Shown here in pieces: positions 1 to 9,373 of a DNA stretch of 33,059 nt. The stretch comes from Desulfobacteraceae bacterium (GTDB lineage Bacteria; Desulfobacterota; Desulfobacteria; Desulfobacterales; Desulfosarcinaceae). Positions within the stretch are counted from its first letter, which is position 1, and every line of letters begins with the position of its first letter. Below the pieces are notes generated by a model. That model had not been told where the DNA came from. It made no database searches and worked only from the letters and a program-made list of their open reading frames with translations. Made by a program: the position numbers and the translations under genes. The stretch spans positions 1 through 33,059 of the forward strand of contig JABDIN010000019.1 of assembly GCA_013003715.1 (NCBI GenBank). The letters are read 5' to 3'.

Positions 1-2243
1 CCCTTGCTTTTATGGATGGTGACTATTTTTACGGCGCTGTCATCCGATTCCAGGCGCAACACACTGCTGTCGCTGGAAATCAGGGCTTGGCGACGCTGCT
101 CTTCCAGCCATTTTACCGTACCGCCGGCACCCAGATCGTACTCCCTGGCGGCTTGATCGATCAACTCCGCCAGATGGAGAATGTTGGTGATACGGCGTTC
201 TCCATCCGGGAGGGACAGAAGCCGGTCCCGCACCGTGGCATCCACCAGCAATGATCGGAACATGGGAATAAACCCCCGGTGTTCCCAATCGGACAGGCAT
301 TGTTTGAATTTCAAATACCAGCTTTCGAGGGACCTGATCGATGACGGTGTCTCGAAAAGATCTTCAGCATTGAATCCCATAAGGCCGGTGGCCAATGCGC
401 GTTTTACCAACCGGTCGTTCAAGGGTTCCGCAAGCGCGGCGAGCACATACGCCATCTCCAATGCATCAGGTGTCGAGAACACATTTTCAAAGCTGTATTG
501 GACGGCCGGAATGCGGTATTGCGTCAGAAGATTTTTCATTAAATGCGCCTGGGCGTTGGTGCGTACCAGAATAGCAATCTGTTCCGGTCTGATCGGGCTT
601 TGCGTTTTTCCAACCAATCGGCCGACTTCCGCCACCACCGCTTCAGCGATTTTCCGGGTAGCCTCCACTTTATTATGTAAAAACTGACGTTTACTGCTTG
701 ATTCCGGCGGTGAATCCAGAAACCAAAGGGTCAATGGCGTGATATCCGCCGGTTGTTCCGTATCACCTGTTTCTCCGATCTCCGTCCGGGCGCTATCAGC
801 CGGTTCGAAAGAAATGCCGTCAATTACAAACGGCCGGTTATTATTTGAAAAAATGGTATTGACGGCGGTGATCAGCCCGGGATTCGAACGCCAGTTTGTT
901 AATAGGGTGCATTTGCGTTCGGCATCGTGAGACGCTTTAATGTAGGTAAAGACGTCAGCTCCCCGAAAACCATATATGGCCTGTTTCGGATCGCCAATAA
1001 AGAAAAGCGCTCTGCGGTCGCTGAAGAGCCGTTTAAAAATGTCATACTGAACCGTATCCGTGTCCTGGAATTCATCCACCAGGACGGCATGGTATGTATT
1101 CCTGACCGAATCAGTCAGTTGCCGGTGCTTTTCCGAAGAAACCACCCTGTGCAGCGAGAGCAGCAAGTCGTCGAAGAACATGACATTGGATTTCTGTTTT
1201 TTTTGGGCAATTGCCCCCGGGTAGCGGCTGAATAGTGCCGACTTGAGCATCAGCAATCGATGGTCCATTTGCGACTGAAGGTGGTCCCCGATCTGCGCGA
1301 GCCGCTCACAAATATCGTAAAAAGGGTGTAACGGCGGTTGTTTTCCCTTCTTGGTGGATGACCTGATCTTGACGGTGGCAAAATAATTGAATCCGTCGAA
1401 AATCGGGAACCCGATGCTGTTCCGGTGCGTGTACCGGTCCATTTGATCGGCGATGGACTTCAATTTAATGTCCCGGTGTGTCGGCGAGCCGGGGTATTGT
1501 GATGGTTCGGTATTGCCATATATGTTAGCTTTCAAGTCGTCCGTACTTAACCGCTCTAGAACCGCCGCTCGCTGATCCGGCCATTTGGCCTGAAGTTCCT
1601 TAAACAGTTTCCGGAATTCACCAAGGGACGACAGCGGAGCGTCCATAATTTGGGGTAACACGCGAATCCCGGGTATGAAATGACGCGACAGCAGTCCGGC
1701 CAGGTGATCGGGGTGGCCGAGTTTTGATAATACATATTGAACGAATTCCCGTGGTGCCGATGACAATTCAGTCCGCCAAAAATCTTCCGCGAACTCACCG
1801 ATGATGGTGGATTGATCGCTGGTGAGTTCCGTGTCGAATAATCCGCCGGTTTCAAACACATGATCGCACAGAACACGGTGACAGAATCCATGAATGGTGA
1901 ATACCGCGGTCTTATCGAAATCCACAATCGCATCATGTATTTTCTTCAATGCAAGCTGGTTATCTAATTTTTTATCAAGTAGTGCCTGAAGTATTGCATC
2001 ATCACTATTCCCGGTGAGAAACGCCTGTTGGGCCCCTAAAAGCTTTTGGCGGATGCGCTGTTTGAGCTCTTCAGTGGCAGCCGTGGTGAACGTGACAACG
2101 AGAATCCGGTCCGCCGGAATCCCCTCTTCCAGAATCAGACGGATGAATAACCCGGTCAGCGTATAGGTTTTCCCGGTGCCGGCGCCGGCCTCGATAAGAG
2201 TTGTCCCGGACAACGGTGTGTCGATGGGGTTACATTTTTCCAT
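1..2243 (-). CDS. recB: RecB-like exodeoxyribonuclease V beta subunit, N-terminal part (3' end outside window)
   Basis: UvrD/Rep-superfamily helicase open without a stop from the ATG at 2243 to base 1 (about 747 codons visible). The translation shows Walker A AGAGTGKT at residues 19-26 inside an IEAGAGTGKTYTL context typical of RecB, a VVTFTTAATEELKQRIR motif Ia, AVFTIHGFCHRVL as in RecB, a VDEFQD motif II, an FFIGDPKQAIYGFRGAD motif III, and ends in motif V (VTIHKSKG) exactly at the window edge. RecB processes double-strand breaks with RecC and RecD; its C-terminal nuclease domain would lie outside. The start overlaps the 3' end of the FlhB-like gene by 14 bp, so translation is probably coupled. 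AddA is the alternative assignment, but the FTIHGFC region and N-terminus look closer to RecB. Confidence 0.85.
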   Translation of the reverse strand, partial: MEKCNPIDTPLSGTTLIEAGAGTGKTYTLTGLFIRLILEEGIPADRILVVTFTTAATEELKQRIRQKLLGAQQAFLTGNSDDAILQALLDKKLDNQLALKKIHDAIVDFDKTAVFTIHGFCHRVLCDHVFETGGLFDTELTSDQSTIIGEFAEDFWRTELSSAPREFVQYVLSKLGHPDHLAGLLSRHFIPGIRVLPQIMDAPLSSLGEFRKLFKELQAKWPDQRAAVLERLSTDDLKANIYGNTEPSQYPGSPTHRDIKLKSIADQMDRYTHRNSIGFPIFDGFNYFATVKIRSSTKKGKQPPLHPFYDICERLAQIGDHLQSQMDHRLLMLKSALFSRYPGAIAQKKQKSNVMFFDDLLLSLHRVVSSEKHRQLTDSVRNTYHAVLVDEFQDTDTVQYDIFKRLFSDRRALFFIGDPKQAIYGFRGADVFTYIKASHDAERKCTLLTNWRSNPGLITAVNTIFSNNNRPFVIDGISFEPADSARTEIGETGDTEQPADITPLTLWFLDSPPESSSKRQFLHNKVEATRKIAEAVVAEVGRLVGKTQSPIRPEQIAILVRTNAQAHLMKNLLTQYRIPAVQYSFENVFSTPDALEMAYVLAALAEPLNDRLVKRALATGLMGFNAEDLFETPSSIRSLESWYLKFKQCLSDWEHRGFIPMFRSLLVDATVRDRLLSLPDGERRITNILHLAELIDQAAREYDLGAGGTVKWLEEQRRQALISSDSSVLRLESDDSAVKIVTIHKSK

Positions 2244-2505
2244 ATTCACGGTTCAGTTTATAAACAAATACAAGTACTTCGGCTACTGCGCGATAGAGTT
2301 CGGATGGTATCTCACGATTCAGGTCAAGGGCGTCCAGCACCTGAACCAGATTTCGATCTTCGTGCAGGGGAATGTTATTGGCATTGGCGATGCCGATAAT
2401 TTTTTCAGCTATTTTCCCTTGCCCTTTGGCCACCACCAGAGGAGCGGTGTCCGACCCGTGATCATAGCTTAGGGCCGCCGCTTTTTTCAGTTTTTTTTTC
2501 TTCAT
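2230..2505 (-). CDS. Stand-alone FlhB C-terminal-domain protein (FlhX/YlqH type)
   Basis: A 91-residue protein matching only the cytoplasmic C-terminal domain of FlhB/YscU-family export-switch proteins: APLVVAKGQGKIAEKI, then NIPLHEDRNLVQVLDALDL and EIPSELYRAVAEVLVFVYKLN are the classic FlhBC blocks. The membrane domain is absent, and the autocleavage NPTH tetrapeptide that should precede the AxxLxYD strand is missing, so it cannot self-cleave. Such orphans occur next to FliK-like genes, as with ylqG-ylqH in Bacillus. Here it overlaps the FliK-like stop by 4 bp (ATGA-type coupling) and overlaps recB by 14 bp. A role in substrate switching or as a partial FlhB substitute is known or suspected for relatives; its role here is unknown. 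Confidence 0.82.
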   Translation of the reverse strand: MKKKKLKKAAALSYDHGSDTAPLVVAKGQGKIAEKIIGIANANNIPLHEDRNLVQVLDALDLNREIPSELYRAVAEVLVFVYKLNREYGKM

Positions 2506-4175
2506 GCCTTTATATCCACAAGTTTGCCGTCCAATGGTTTAAAAGGTTCGTGTTCAAATTGTTCAATTTTACGCCTGGATACGATCACATGCAGGCCGAT
2601 ATGATTGAATCGGCCTGCCAATGCGCCGGATATGTCCCCCAGATGTGACTGCATTTCAGATTTCACCTTTTCCCCGGAGACATAAAAGGTGATATCAAGG
2701 TCCTGTTGAATCAATGTCAGATCCGATCTGACCGGGCCAAGCCTGTCCAGATCCAACAACAGGGATATTTTGGGGTTTACCGGCGTGCCTTTTTGTTTCT
2801 TCGGATAATATACATGCAGATTCACCAACTTGTCGCGGGATTTTACCGGTAGTGAATACATCATGGTCTGGAAGGGCTCGGCATTCCCTTTGCGCTCTGC
2901 GGCGTGATCCTGTTGCCGGTCCATTTCCGTAATCATGGACGCCAATGCGGCCGTCAGCCGATGTGCCGTTTTCATGTCCATATACTTTCGCGTTTCCGAA
3001 CCATTTTCCAGGAACTGCTGCACCATCAGGATATTCGGTTTAAGATCAGATCTAATCAATGCTTTGATATCGCCACGATCCGCCGTATCCCCCGAATGAA
3101 TAACAATACGTTTATCAGGAGAATCCGTATTCGGGGCCTGCTTCACTTGTGACGCCGGAGTAGACCGGTCTTTTGACGAAAGCATGTCCAGCACTGCTTT
3201 TTCCAGGTCTGCCTGTTTGAGGGAGCCGTCTTTTATAAAAATGGATTTTAATGCGGTAACCACCTCGTCAAGCCGCAGAGATGTCTCCGCCGGTAACAGG
3301 AGCCTGGCCATGTCCGTCAGCATGGTCTGTGTCTGCCGGGGAAGTGCCGCTGCATTCAATTGACGCGGTGCCATCGTCAGAACACGGACAAGCTCCCGGA
3401 CCATGATTTTCTGCTGGGCCGCGTCGCCGGACAATGCCTGGACCGTCAATCCGTGTTGCGTTTGACTTGCCGTCCCCGGGGGTGCCTTTTCGGCAACCAG
3501 GTTTGCAGGTAAGGCGGGACCTGGTTTGTTGGTGCTTTCCGGCAGCGTGGGCTGGGAAACCAGGGGTCCCGGTGGCAGAGATACTGGGTTCGGATTTTTT
3601 TCCGGAGACATTTTATCCGTACCGGCCATGACCTGCTGAAGAATCGTCCCCATCTTTTTTTCAAAAAAGAAACCGCTGTTTTCCACCATGTTTTTTAATT
3701 GGCTGACCAGCACGTCCGTTGGTTCAGTGACCGGCAGCGGGGTTAAAAATTGTCGGATCGTTGACAAGGCGTCCTGGATCTCCTGCGGTATCGGCGGCTG
3801 CCCATCCGGACGATCCGGTGACAGAATCCGGCCAATGTCCTTTAGCATGGCCGGGTATAATTTGGCCGGGTGTTCAGCACCGGTGGGTGTATGCTGTTCC
3901 ACACCTGTCCGCCCGATCATATCGGTATTCAACTGCAACTTTAGCTGTTGTCCGGTTTCAATCACCCGAAGCGGGAGGCGGTCGCCGGTATTCACCGGAA
4001 ACCGAATTTCGGTTAACGCACGGAATTTGCCGAAATCAACCAATACGGTGCCATCTTCTTTGAGCGATAAGACCGTCCCCATAAGTAGATCCCCGTTTTT
4101 CAGCTGTAATTGCCGGTGATCAAGCTTTTTGAAATCCGGAGTAATAAATGTTTTGATGAATGCGGTAATATCCAT
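2502..4175 (-). CDS. FliK-like flagellar hook-length control family protein
   Basis: A 557-residue soluble protein with no signal peptide. The N-terminal about 80 residues form a small beta-rich unit (LKNGDLLMGTVLSLKEDG). The middle (about residues 190-260) is Pro/Gln/Thr-rich and looks disordered. The C-terminal about 90 residues (ISLLLDLDRLGPVRSDL through GLHVIVSRRKIE) resemble the Flg_hook domain of FliK, with the LDLDxLGxV and FYVxxE signatures. FliK measures hook length and triggers the FlhB specificity switch. Pairing with an FlhB-C orphan immediately downstream supports the family call. No other flagellar gene is visible, so this is probably an accessory paralogue rather than the main hook ruler. 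The ATG at 4175 has only a weak Shine-Dalgarno. Confidence 0.75.
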   Translation of the reverse strand: MDITAFIKTFITPDFKKLDHRQLQLKNGDLLMGTVLSLKEDGTVLVDFGKFRALTEIRFPVNTGDRLPLRVIETGQQLKLQLNTDMIGRTGVEQHTPTGAEHPAKLYPAMLKDIGRILSPDRPDGQPPIPQEIQDALSTIRQFLTPLPVTEPTDVLVSQLKNMVENSGFFFEKKMGTILQQVMAGTDKMSPEKNPNPVSLPPGPLVSQPTLPESTNKPGPALPANLVAEKAPPGTASQTQHGLTVQALSGDAAQQKIMVRELVRVLTMAPRQLNAAALPRQTQTMLTDMARLLLPAETSLRLDEVVTALKSIFIKDGSLKQADLEKAVLDMLSSKDRSTPASQVKQAPNTDSPDKRIVIHSGDTADRGDIKALIRSDLKPNILMVQQFLENGSETRKYMDMKTAHRLTAALASMITEMDRQQDHAAERKGNAEPFQTMMYSLPVKSRDKLVNLHVYYPKKQKGTPVNPKISLLLDLDRLGPVRSDLTLIQQDLDITFYVSGEKVKSEMQSHLGDISGALAGRFNHIGLHVIVSRRKIEQFEHEPFKPLDGKLVDIKA

Positions 4176-4240
4176 ACGGTCTATTTCGAAAATTTCAATT
4201 ATCCATTTTACAATTCGTACTGCGGTCTGGGATCATTTGA

Positions 4241-7200
4241 CTATTGCATTTTTCGAAAAACAACCACTTTTTTATGTTCGACATTGACGTCGAACAGGGT
4301 GCGCAGCGTATCGAGGTACGGGCTTTTTGCAGCCGGCAACTCGTTGATTTCCGCGATATCGATGTATTTCAGCGGATCAATGCATCGTGTGAGCAAATGA
4401 TTCATAAATGAAAGATATTCTACCATATGTTCATGGTCGGGGGGTACGGATATTTTCAATGACCCGCCGTGTCGTCGTGATACGACGACACGGCGTGAAC
4501 CATGATAAACTATGTGGTTTCCGGGCAACCGGGTGGGCAGGTCGGCCGGCAAACCGCCCAACCCATATCCGCACAGGGAGGCAGGATCCACGGCACTCAT
4601 CCAGTAGATCGCGCTTTCCGGCAAGTTGTTGTTGAGGGTTCGCCAGGCCTGGCGGGAGATGAATTGGGGGCCGGGTAGCTGATCAAAGAAAAGGCCGCCG
4701 ATGATTTCACCGGAAAGCTCCATGAGCCTCAGTGTTCGAAAAATTGAGGTCCATCTGAAAACCGGTAGTTCCTTTTTGAGTATTTCCCGGAAAAGGATAC
4801 CGTATCGATCCAGCAGCAGACGAACACGATCTTTTTTCAACTCCTCTACTTCCAGCAGATCGCTGCATTGCACCGGAGGTTCAATGGCATACCAATTGCC
4901 AGGAACCATCATGCCACGGTCATTGGACGATTTGAGTGGTTTTCGATATCCCCGGCGCCGCTTGTATGGACCGGCCGCGGTCATCTTTCGGCCTGTGGCC
5001 AAGGTAAATTTCCATTCGATGGCTTTTCGAACCGACATAAAGGTATCGTTGGTCAGATTGCCGGCCCATACCCTCTCCCAGATTCGGTTCCAGAGGTCGC
5101 TGCCGCTGATATCCGATAAGCGCAACAACGATGCAAAATCATAGCGTCCATAGGTGTCGGGCAGTACTTCCGGTGCCGTCGGGGAGTCTCGGTCCTCAGA
5201 TGGGATCTTATTCTCTCCGGTTTCCAATGCTGACACATCGGAATTTGTTTCGGGCGCGATCAGATCCATATCATCATGAACACAGAATAATACCTGCTTG
5301 TTCTCCCGCCCCTTCCACATCATCCTGTTTTCGTTCATAAGCGCATCGAGCCACAGCGGATCGTAGGAAGGCACTCGGGCCGGTATGAACGCGGTTTCCC
5401 ATAGCTCGGCCGGTGCCGCGTATCCGGACAATTGAACCATGATGTCATGCAAACCGTCCCGGTTGTCCGTCTGTCGGGTAAGCCCCTGCCATTGGGCGAG
5501 GAACAATGGCAGCTTGGCAAGATCAAGGGGTTCGAATGCTTTTGACTGCGCGGCCCGGTTCATTCTGAGCAGGATTTCAAAGTTATCGCTATCGCAGAAC
5601 GTGATATCGCCCGTGTCTTTGACAAGTTGCCCGGAAATAACCGCATTGTCGTCCATCAGGTTGTTCATGTGCGTTTGAAGTACGTGTTCAGGCAGGGTCA
5701 GTGCATCACTGATGAATACCATGGTGAGCGGTCCATAGTACGACAACCATTGGCTTACGGACGAAAGCACATCCATTGCGTCGTTCATTGTATTTCCAAC
5801 GGAACGGGCTTCGGAAATTGCGGGTGCGGTGACCGGTTTACCATCCAGAGATGCATACCGGATATCGTCGGTTGCACCATCCCAGAAAAACGCAACGAGT
5901 CTCGCGGCATCCTGGATTGCCGCTATATATACCGCCTCTCCAGCGGATGGATCAGGTTTTCGAACGCAGATGCATATGAGATGCACCATCATCACACCCA
6001 TCAGGTCAGGAATATGAATTCCATGATCCCTTGTGACCGCTTTCAGAAGTGATTCCCATTCAGCCTGCGGAATCAGCAATCGTTCCTTTACCCATTCAAC
6101 AAGCTCCATCGCACTGCCGGGCGCATATCCCGGTGCCAGGCGTTGGCGTTTTTCTTCGAAACCGCGGATCAAGGCTCCTGATATCGTGGGTCGAAGACCG
6201 GGGGTAAACACCACCTGTCGCATCAGATCTTCACTTAAGGCCGACGTCCCTAAGCCAGAGGGGGAGTCATCCCTGTACATGTAATCGTTGACCTGACGCC
6301 ATGCCCCCGTCAGAGCCATGGGGCTGGGGTTACTATTGTGAATGCGGGTCCATCGGATCGTTCCCTCGGCGACCTCAGTGAGCACGCATCTCAGGTTTTC
6401 CATGTCAAATTCATCTTTCAGACAGGTACGCCAGGTTTCCAGCAGGATGGGAAAATCAGTATATTTCGAAACGGATTCGAGCAGTTTTTGAGACCTGAGC
6501 CGTGTCATCCACAGCGGCATGCGTTCCCCGATTTTTCGGCGGGTCAACAGGAGCGCCCGGCCGCAGCTTTCACGAAATCTGGCGCCGAAGAAGCCCGTGC
6601 TTTCCAGGCGTTTTCGAATCAGGGCATCCACATCGGCACTGGTGATCAGGCGGATAAACCGGTCTGATGAAAAAGCTTTCGGCAATTGCATGGCAATGCA
6701 GTCGTTGGCGGCAAACACTTCAATCCTGTATCCGAATTCTTCGGCCCAGATCGCTTCCAGTACCAAAGCAAACGGACGATTGACCCGGCCGCCCCACATG
6801 GTGTGTATCACCAGTTGAGAGCCGGGCCCGCCGCCGGGGCCGGCATTGATCCATTCCAACACCAGGTGGTGCCGGTGCGGCAAATCGCACCCCGTTCTGG
6901 CTTTCTGGTATTTTAAGAATTGAATAATATCATTGGCTGCATGTTTATTTAATATAAATTGTGCCGCAAGCCGCTCTGCCAATCCGCTTTGATTCAGTTG
7001 GTCATTGATGTTCTCAAGGAAAAGGCCGATCTTCTCAGACAAATGAAAATCACGATTGGTTTCTTCCGCTTTCCAGAAAGGGGGCGGGGCTTTTGAGGCC
7101 CGTGCCGGCACGACCAACACATCATTATGGGTAATATGCCGGATTTTCCAGTCCTGGTTGCCGAGGGTGAATACCTGCCCTTTTCTGGCTTCCCAGACGA

Positions 7201-8788
7201 ACTCTTCATCCAGTTCGCCAATCCGCGCCTGGGTGTCGTTGTGCCGCAAGTTGTAATAACCGCGATCCGGTATCACACCACCGGACAGATACAGGGACAT
7301 GAGCGCACCTTTTCGGGCAGTCAGCCGATTGTGCAGGCGATCGATGGCGATTCTCGGTTTCAATTCCCGTATCCGGGTTTCCACATACCTGCCCGCCAGC
7401 ATATTCAGCACCAGATCATACTGGAGACGGGTCAAGGGATGAAAAGGATAGCTGGTTTTCAGTTCAGCGAACAACTCATCCGTCTCATGGTCTTCAACAC
7501 CAACCATGGATACAATGACCTGGGCTAGGACATCCAGCGGGCAAATCGGGGCGGAGGCGCGTTCGATATCCTGTTGAACGATGGCTTCGGCAACAACCGC
7601 CGATGTGATGGTATCCATGGGATGGGACGGGAAAATGATGCCCCGGCTGACCGTTCCCACATGATGCCCTGCCCTGCCGATTCGCTGCACGGCCGCGGAT
7701 ACCGACGGTGGGGTCTGCACCAGAAACACTTCATCCAGCGCGCCGATATCGATCCCCATTTCAAGGGAACTGGTGGCCACGATGGCTTTCAGTTCACCTT
7801 GTTTCAATTTGGTCTCCACCTCATGACGTATTTCCTTGGACAGCGAGCCATGGTGGGAATAAGCCACCGGTTCCCTTTGCCGCAGGTTGATCAGGAATGC
7901 CAGTTTTTCACAAAGCTTTCGGCTGTTGGTGAAAATCAAGGTGGATTTGTTTCGTCGTAGATACTGGTGGAAGGTTTCCGCCAGAGGTTCCCAAATAGAC
8001 TTGTCCTGCGGCCGGTTTACCACATCATCCGGGATTTCGATCCGGACGTCGTATTGTTTGCCAGTGATAGACCGTATGACCGATACCTTCCGGGCCTTGT
8101 ATGACGATGCCGTGGGGTGCCCTTCCCGGCGATAACCGCCCACGAAAGCCGCCACTTCTTCCATCGGATTGATGGTTGCCGATAATGAAATACGCTGGAA
8201 TTCACCGCTCAGCCGGACAAGCCTGTCCACCGCGGAGATCAGGTAGGTGCCGCGTTTGTTGCCGAAGACCGAATGTATTTCATCAAGAATGACCGTCTTC
8301 AAACCGGTGAGAATGGAACGACCGCCCTTTGAACTCAGCATCAGATTCAGGCTCTCCGGAGTGGTGATCAGGATTTCAGGCGGTTGTTTCAGCATACGGC
8401 GCCGGTCGCTTTGCGGTGTATCGCCACTTCGGGTAAGCACCCGGATTACCGGAAGCGGTTGATTTTTCGCATGACCCTGGGCTTGAATTCCATCCAGCGG
8501 TTCGTGCAGATTTCGTTGGATATCGTTATTGAGCGCTTTCAGGGGGGAGACATATAAAATCCGCGGAACACCCCCGGACCAGGTTTCGGATACCAGTTGG
8601 TTGACCGCCCACAGAAAAGCCGTGAGGGTTTTTCCGCTGCCGGTGGGCGCCGTGATGAGTACATGCTCCCCCCGTGCGATTCGTGGCCAGGACTGGTTCT
8701 GAATGTCGGTGGGGTTGCCGTAAGTGTTACCAAACCATTGTGATACCAGGGGGTGAAAAAATTTCAAAGATGGTGAAATACTGGACAT
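4241..8788 (-). CDS. lhr: Lhr-type DEAD/DEAH superfamily 2 helicase, full length
   Basis: A 1515-residue protein, close to the length of long bacterial Lhr (about 1540 in E. coli). Visible motifs: Walker A APTGSGKT at residues 47-54, motif Ia SPLKALNND, TPESL, motif II DEIH at 169-172, motif III SAT at 203-205, then the second RecA domain with HHGSLSKEIR, ATSSLEMGIDIG and the QRIGRAGH motif VI. The remaining about 1000 residues correspond to the winged-helix, Lhr-core and long C-terminal regions. Lhr proteins are ATP-dependent 3'-5' translocases that unwind RNA:DNA hybrids and DNA, and are linked to repair. It is the first gene of the minus-strand run, with a 65-bp gap before the FliK-like gene. 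A frame without breaks over 4.5 kb makes the call firm. Confidence 0.95.
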   Translation of the reverse strand: MSSISPSLKFFHPLVSQWFGNTYGNPTDIQNQSWPRIARGEHVLITAPTGSGKTLTAFLWAVNQLVSETWSGGVPRILYVSPLKALNNDIQRNLHEPLDGIQAQGHAKNQPLPVIRVLTRSGDTPQSDRRRMLKQPPEILITTPESLNLMLSSKGGRSILTGLKTVILDEIHSVFGNKRGTYLISAVDRLVRLSGEFQRISLSATINPMEEVAAFVGGYRREGHPTASSYKARKVSVIRSITGKQYDVRIEIPDDVVNRPQDKSIWEPLAETFHQYLRRNKSTLIFTNSRKLCEKLAFLINLRQREPVAYSHHGSLSKEIRHEVETKLKQGELKAIVATSSLEMGIDIGALDEVFLVQTPPSVSAAVQRIGRAGHHVGTVSRGIIFPSHPMDTITSAVVAEAIVQQDIERASAPICPLDVLAQVIVSMVGVEDHETDELFAELKTSYPFHPLTRLQYDLVLNMLAGRYVETRIRELKPRIAIDRLHNRLTARKGALMSLYLSGGVIPDRGYYNLRHNDTQARIGELDEEFVWEARKGQVFTLGNQDWKIRHITHNDVLVVPARASKAPPPFWKAEETNRDFHLSEKIGLFLENINDQLNQSGLAERLAAQFILNKHAANDIIQFLKYQKARTGCDLPHRHHLVLEWINAGPGGGPGSQLVIHTMWGGRVNRPFALVLEAIWAEEFGYRIEVFAANDCIAMQLPKAFSSDRFIRLITSADVDALIRKRLESTGFFGARFRESCGRALLLTRRKIGERMPLWMTRLRSQKLLESVSKYTDFPILLETWRTCLKDEFDMENLRCVLTEVAEGTIRWTRIHNSNPSPMALTGAWRQVNDYMYRDDSPSGLGTSALSEDLMRQVVFTPGLRPTISGALIRGFEEKRQRLAPGYAPGSAMELVEWVKERLLIPQAEWESLLKAVTRDHGIHIPDLMGVMMVHLICICVRKPDPSAGEAVYIAAIQDAARLVAFFWDGATDDIRYASLDGKPVTAPAISEARSVGNTMNDAMDVLSSVSQWLSYYGPLTMVFISDALTLPEHVLQTHMNNLMDDNAVISGQLVKDTGDITFCDSDNFEILLRMNRAAQSKAFEPLDLAKLPLFLAQWQGLTRQTDNRDGLHDIMVQLSGYAAPAELWETAFIPARVPSYDPLWLDALMNENRMMWKGRENKQVLFCVHDDMDLIAPETNSDVSALETGENKIPSEDRDSPTAPEVLPDTYGRYDFASLLRLSDISGSDLWNRIWERVWAGNLTNDTFMSVRKAIEWKFTLATGRKMTAAGPYKRRRGYRKPLKSSNDRGMMVPGNWYAIEPPVQCSDLLEVEELKKDRVRLLLDRYGILFREILKKELPVFRWTSIFRTLRLMELSGEIIGGLFFDQLPGPQFISRQAWRTLNNNLPESAIYWMSAVDPASLCGYGLGGLPADLPTRLPGNHIVYHGSRRVVVSRRHGGSLKISVPPDHEHMVEYLSFMNHLLTRCIDPLKYIDIAEINELPAAKSPYLDTLRTLFDVNVEHKKVVVFRKMQ

Positions 8789-8846
8789 TTATATCTCGAT
8801 ATGCAATTGGTTATCAGCTCGGACGAACCGGTGGAGTCGAGTCTCA

Positions 8847-8865
8847 CATCCGGCAGCACCGGATG
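8847..8865. repeat. 7-bp perfect inverted repeat upstream of lhr and of the divergent small gene
   Basis: CATCCGG and CCGGATG arms separated by five bases, in the 150-bp divergent intergenic region between lhr and the plus-strand gene at 8939. It has no T-run, so a protein-binding site or small hairpin is more likely than a terminator. Function is unassigned. Confidence 0.4.
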
Positions 8866-8938
8866 GAATAGTCGGGACACCGGATAATCAAATGGCCGCC
8901 TTGGTGTTGAACAGACTGAAAAATAAAAGGAATAACAC

Positions 8939-9373
8939 ATGACACATGCTGATGCAGGACATTATAAAAAAAAACATCCCGAGGGCACACCCCTTAGCCC
9001 GGAAATTGCCGATCCCCTCCGGCAAAAAACCAGAGATGGTTGTGTTACCTGTGCTCAAGCCCATGATATCGCCAAAACAGGAAAAAAACCTCCCCGTGAT
9101 GTGGGTATGTCCATGGACCTGATGGAACTGCGCCTGACCGCCTGCCAACTCGGGCTGTTTGGTTATGGGCCGAAGCAAAAAAAGGTTTCGCCGGCGGCAA
9201 CCGTTTCCGCCGACCTGGCTGATGCCATCGAAAAAAAAACAAGATCAGGCAGAATAAGCTGCGAATCCACATGGGACATCGCCGAACAGCTCGGGATCCC
9301 CAAAATGGCGGTGGCGGCGGCTTGTGAAACGCTGAAATTCAAAATCAGTCCATGCCAGCTGGGGGCGTTTTAG
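8939..9373 (+). CDS. Small conserved-looking protein built of two tandem 56-residue repeats (unknown function)
   Basis: A 144-residue soluble protein with no signal peptide; I do not recognise a named family. Residues 19-74 and 89-144 align without gaps as two copies of one unit (my count: 18 of 56 identical). Shared positions include ADxxxxxK-TR-G, a central Cys, a D-I-A triplet and a C-terminal CQLGxF signature that closes both copies. In the second copy, DIAEQLGIPKMAVAAACETL reads like a helix-turn-helix; the first copy has lost the Gly-Ile turn. Cys residues at the same place in both units could bind metal, but this is speculative. The gene has a good AAGGA ribosome site and ends 29 bp inside the convergent darP gene. 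Confidence 0.72.
   Translation: MTHADAGHYKKKHPEGTPLSPEIADPLRQKTRDGCVTCAQAHDIAKTGKKPPRDVGMSMDLMELRLTACQLGLFGYGPKQKKVSPAATVSADLADAIEKKTRSGRISCESTWDIAEQLGIPKMAVAAACETLKFKISPCQLGAF

Noticed and set aside
1556-1936. Separate 126-codon minus-strand gene
   Set aside because: It lies in another frame within the continuous RecB reading frame and looks like a shadow of it.
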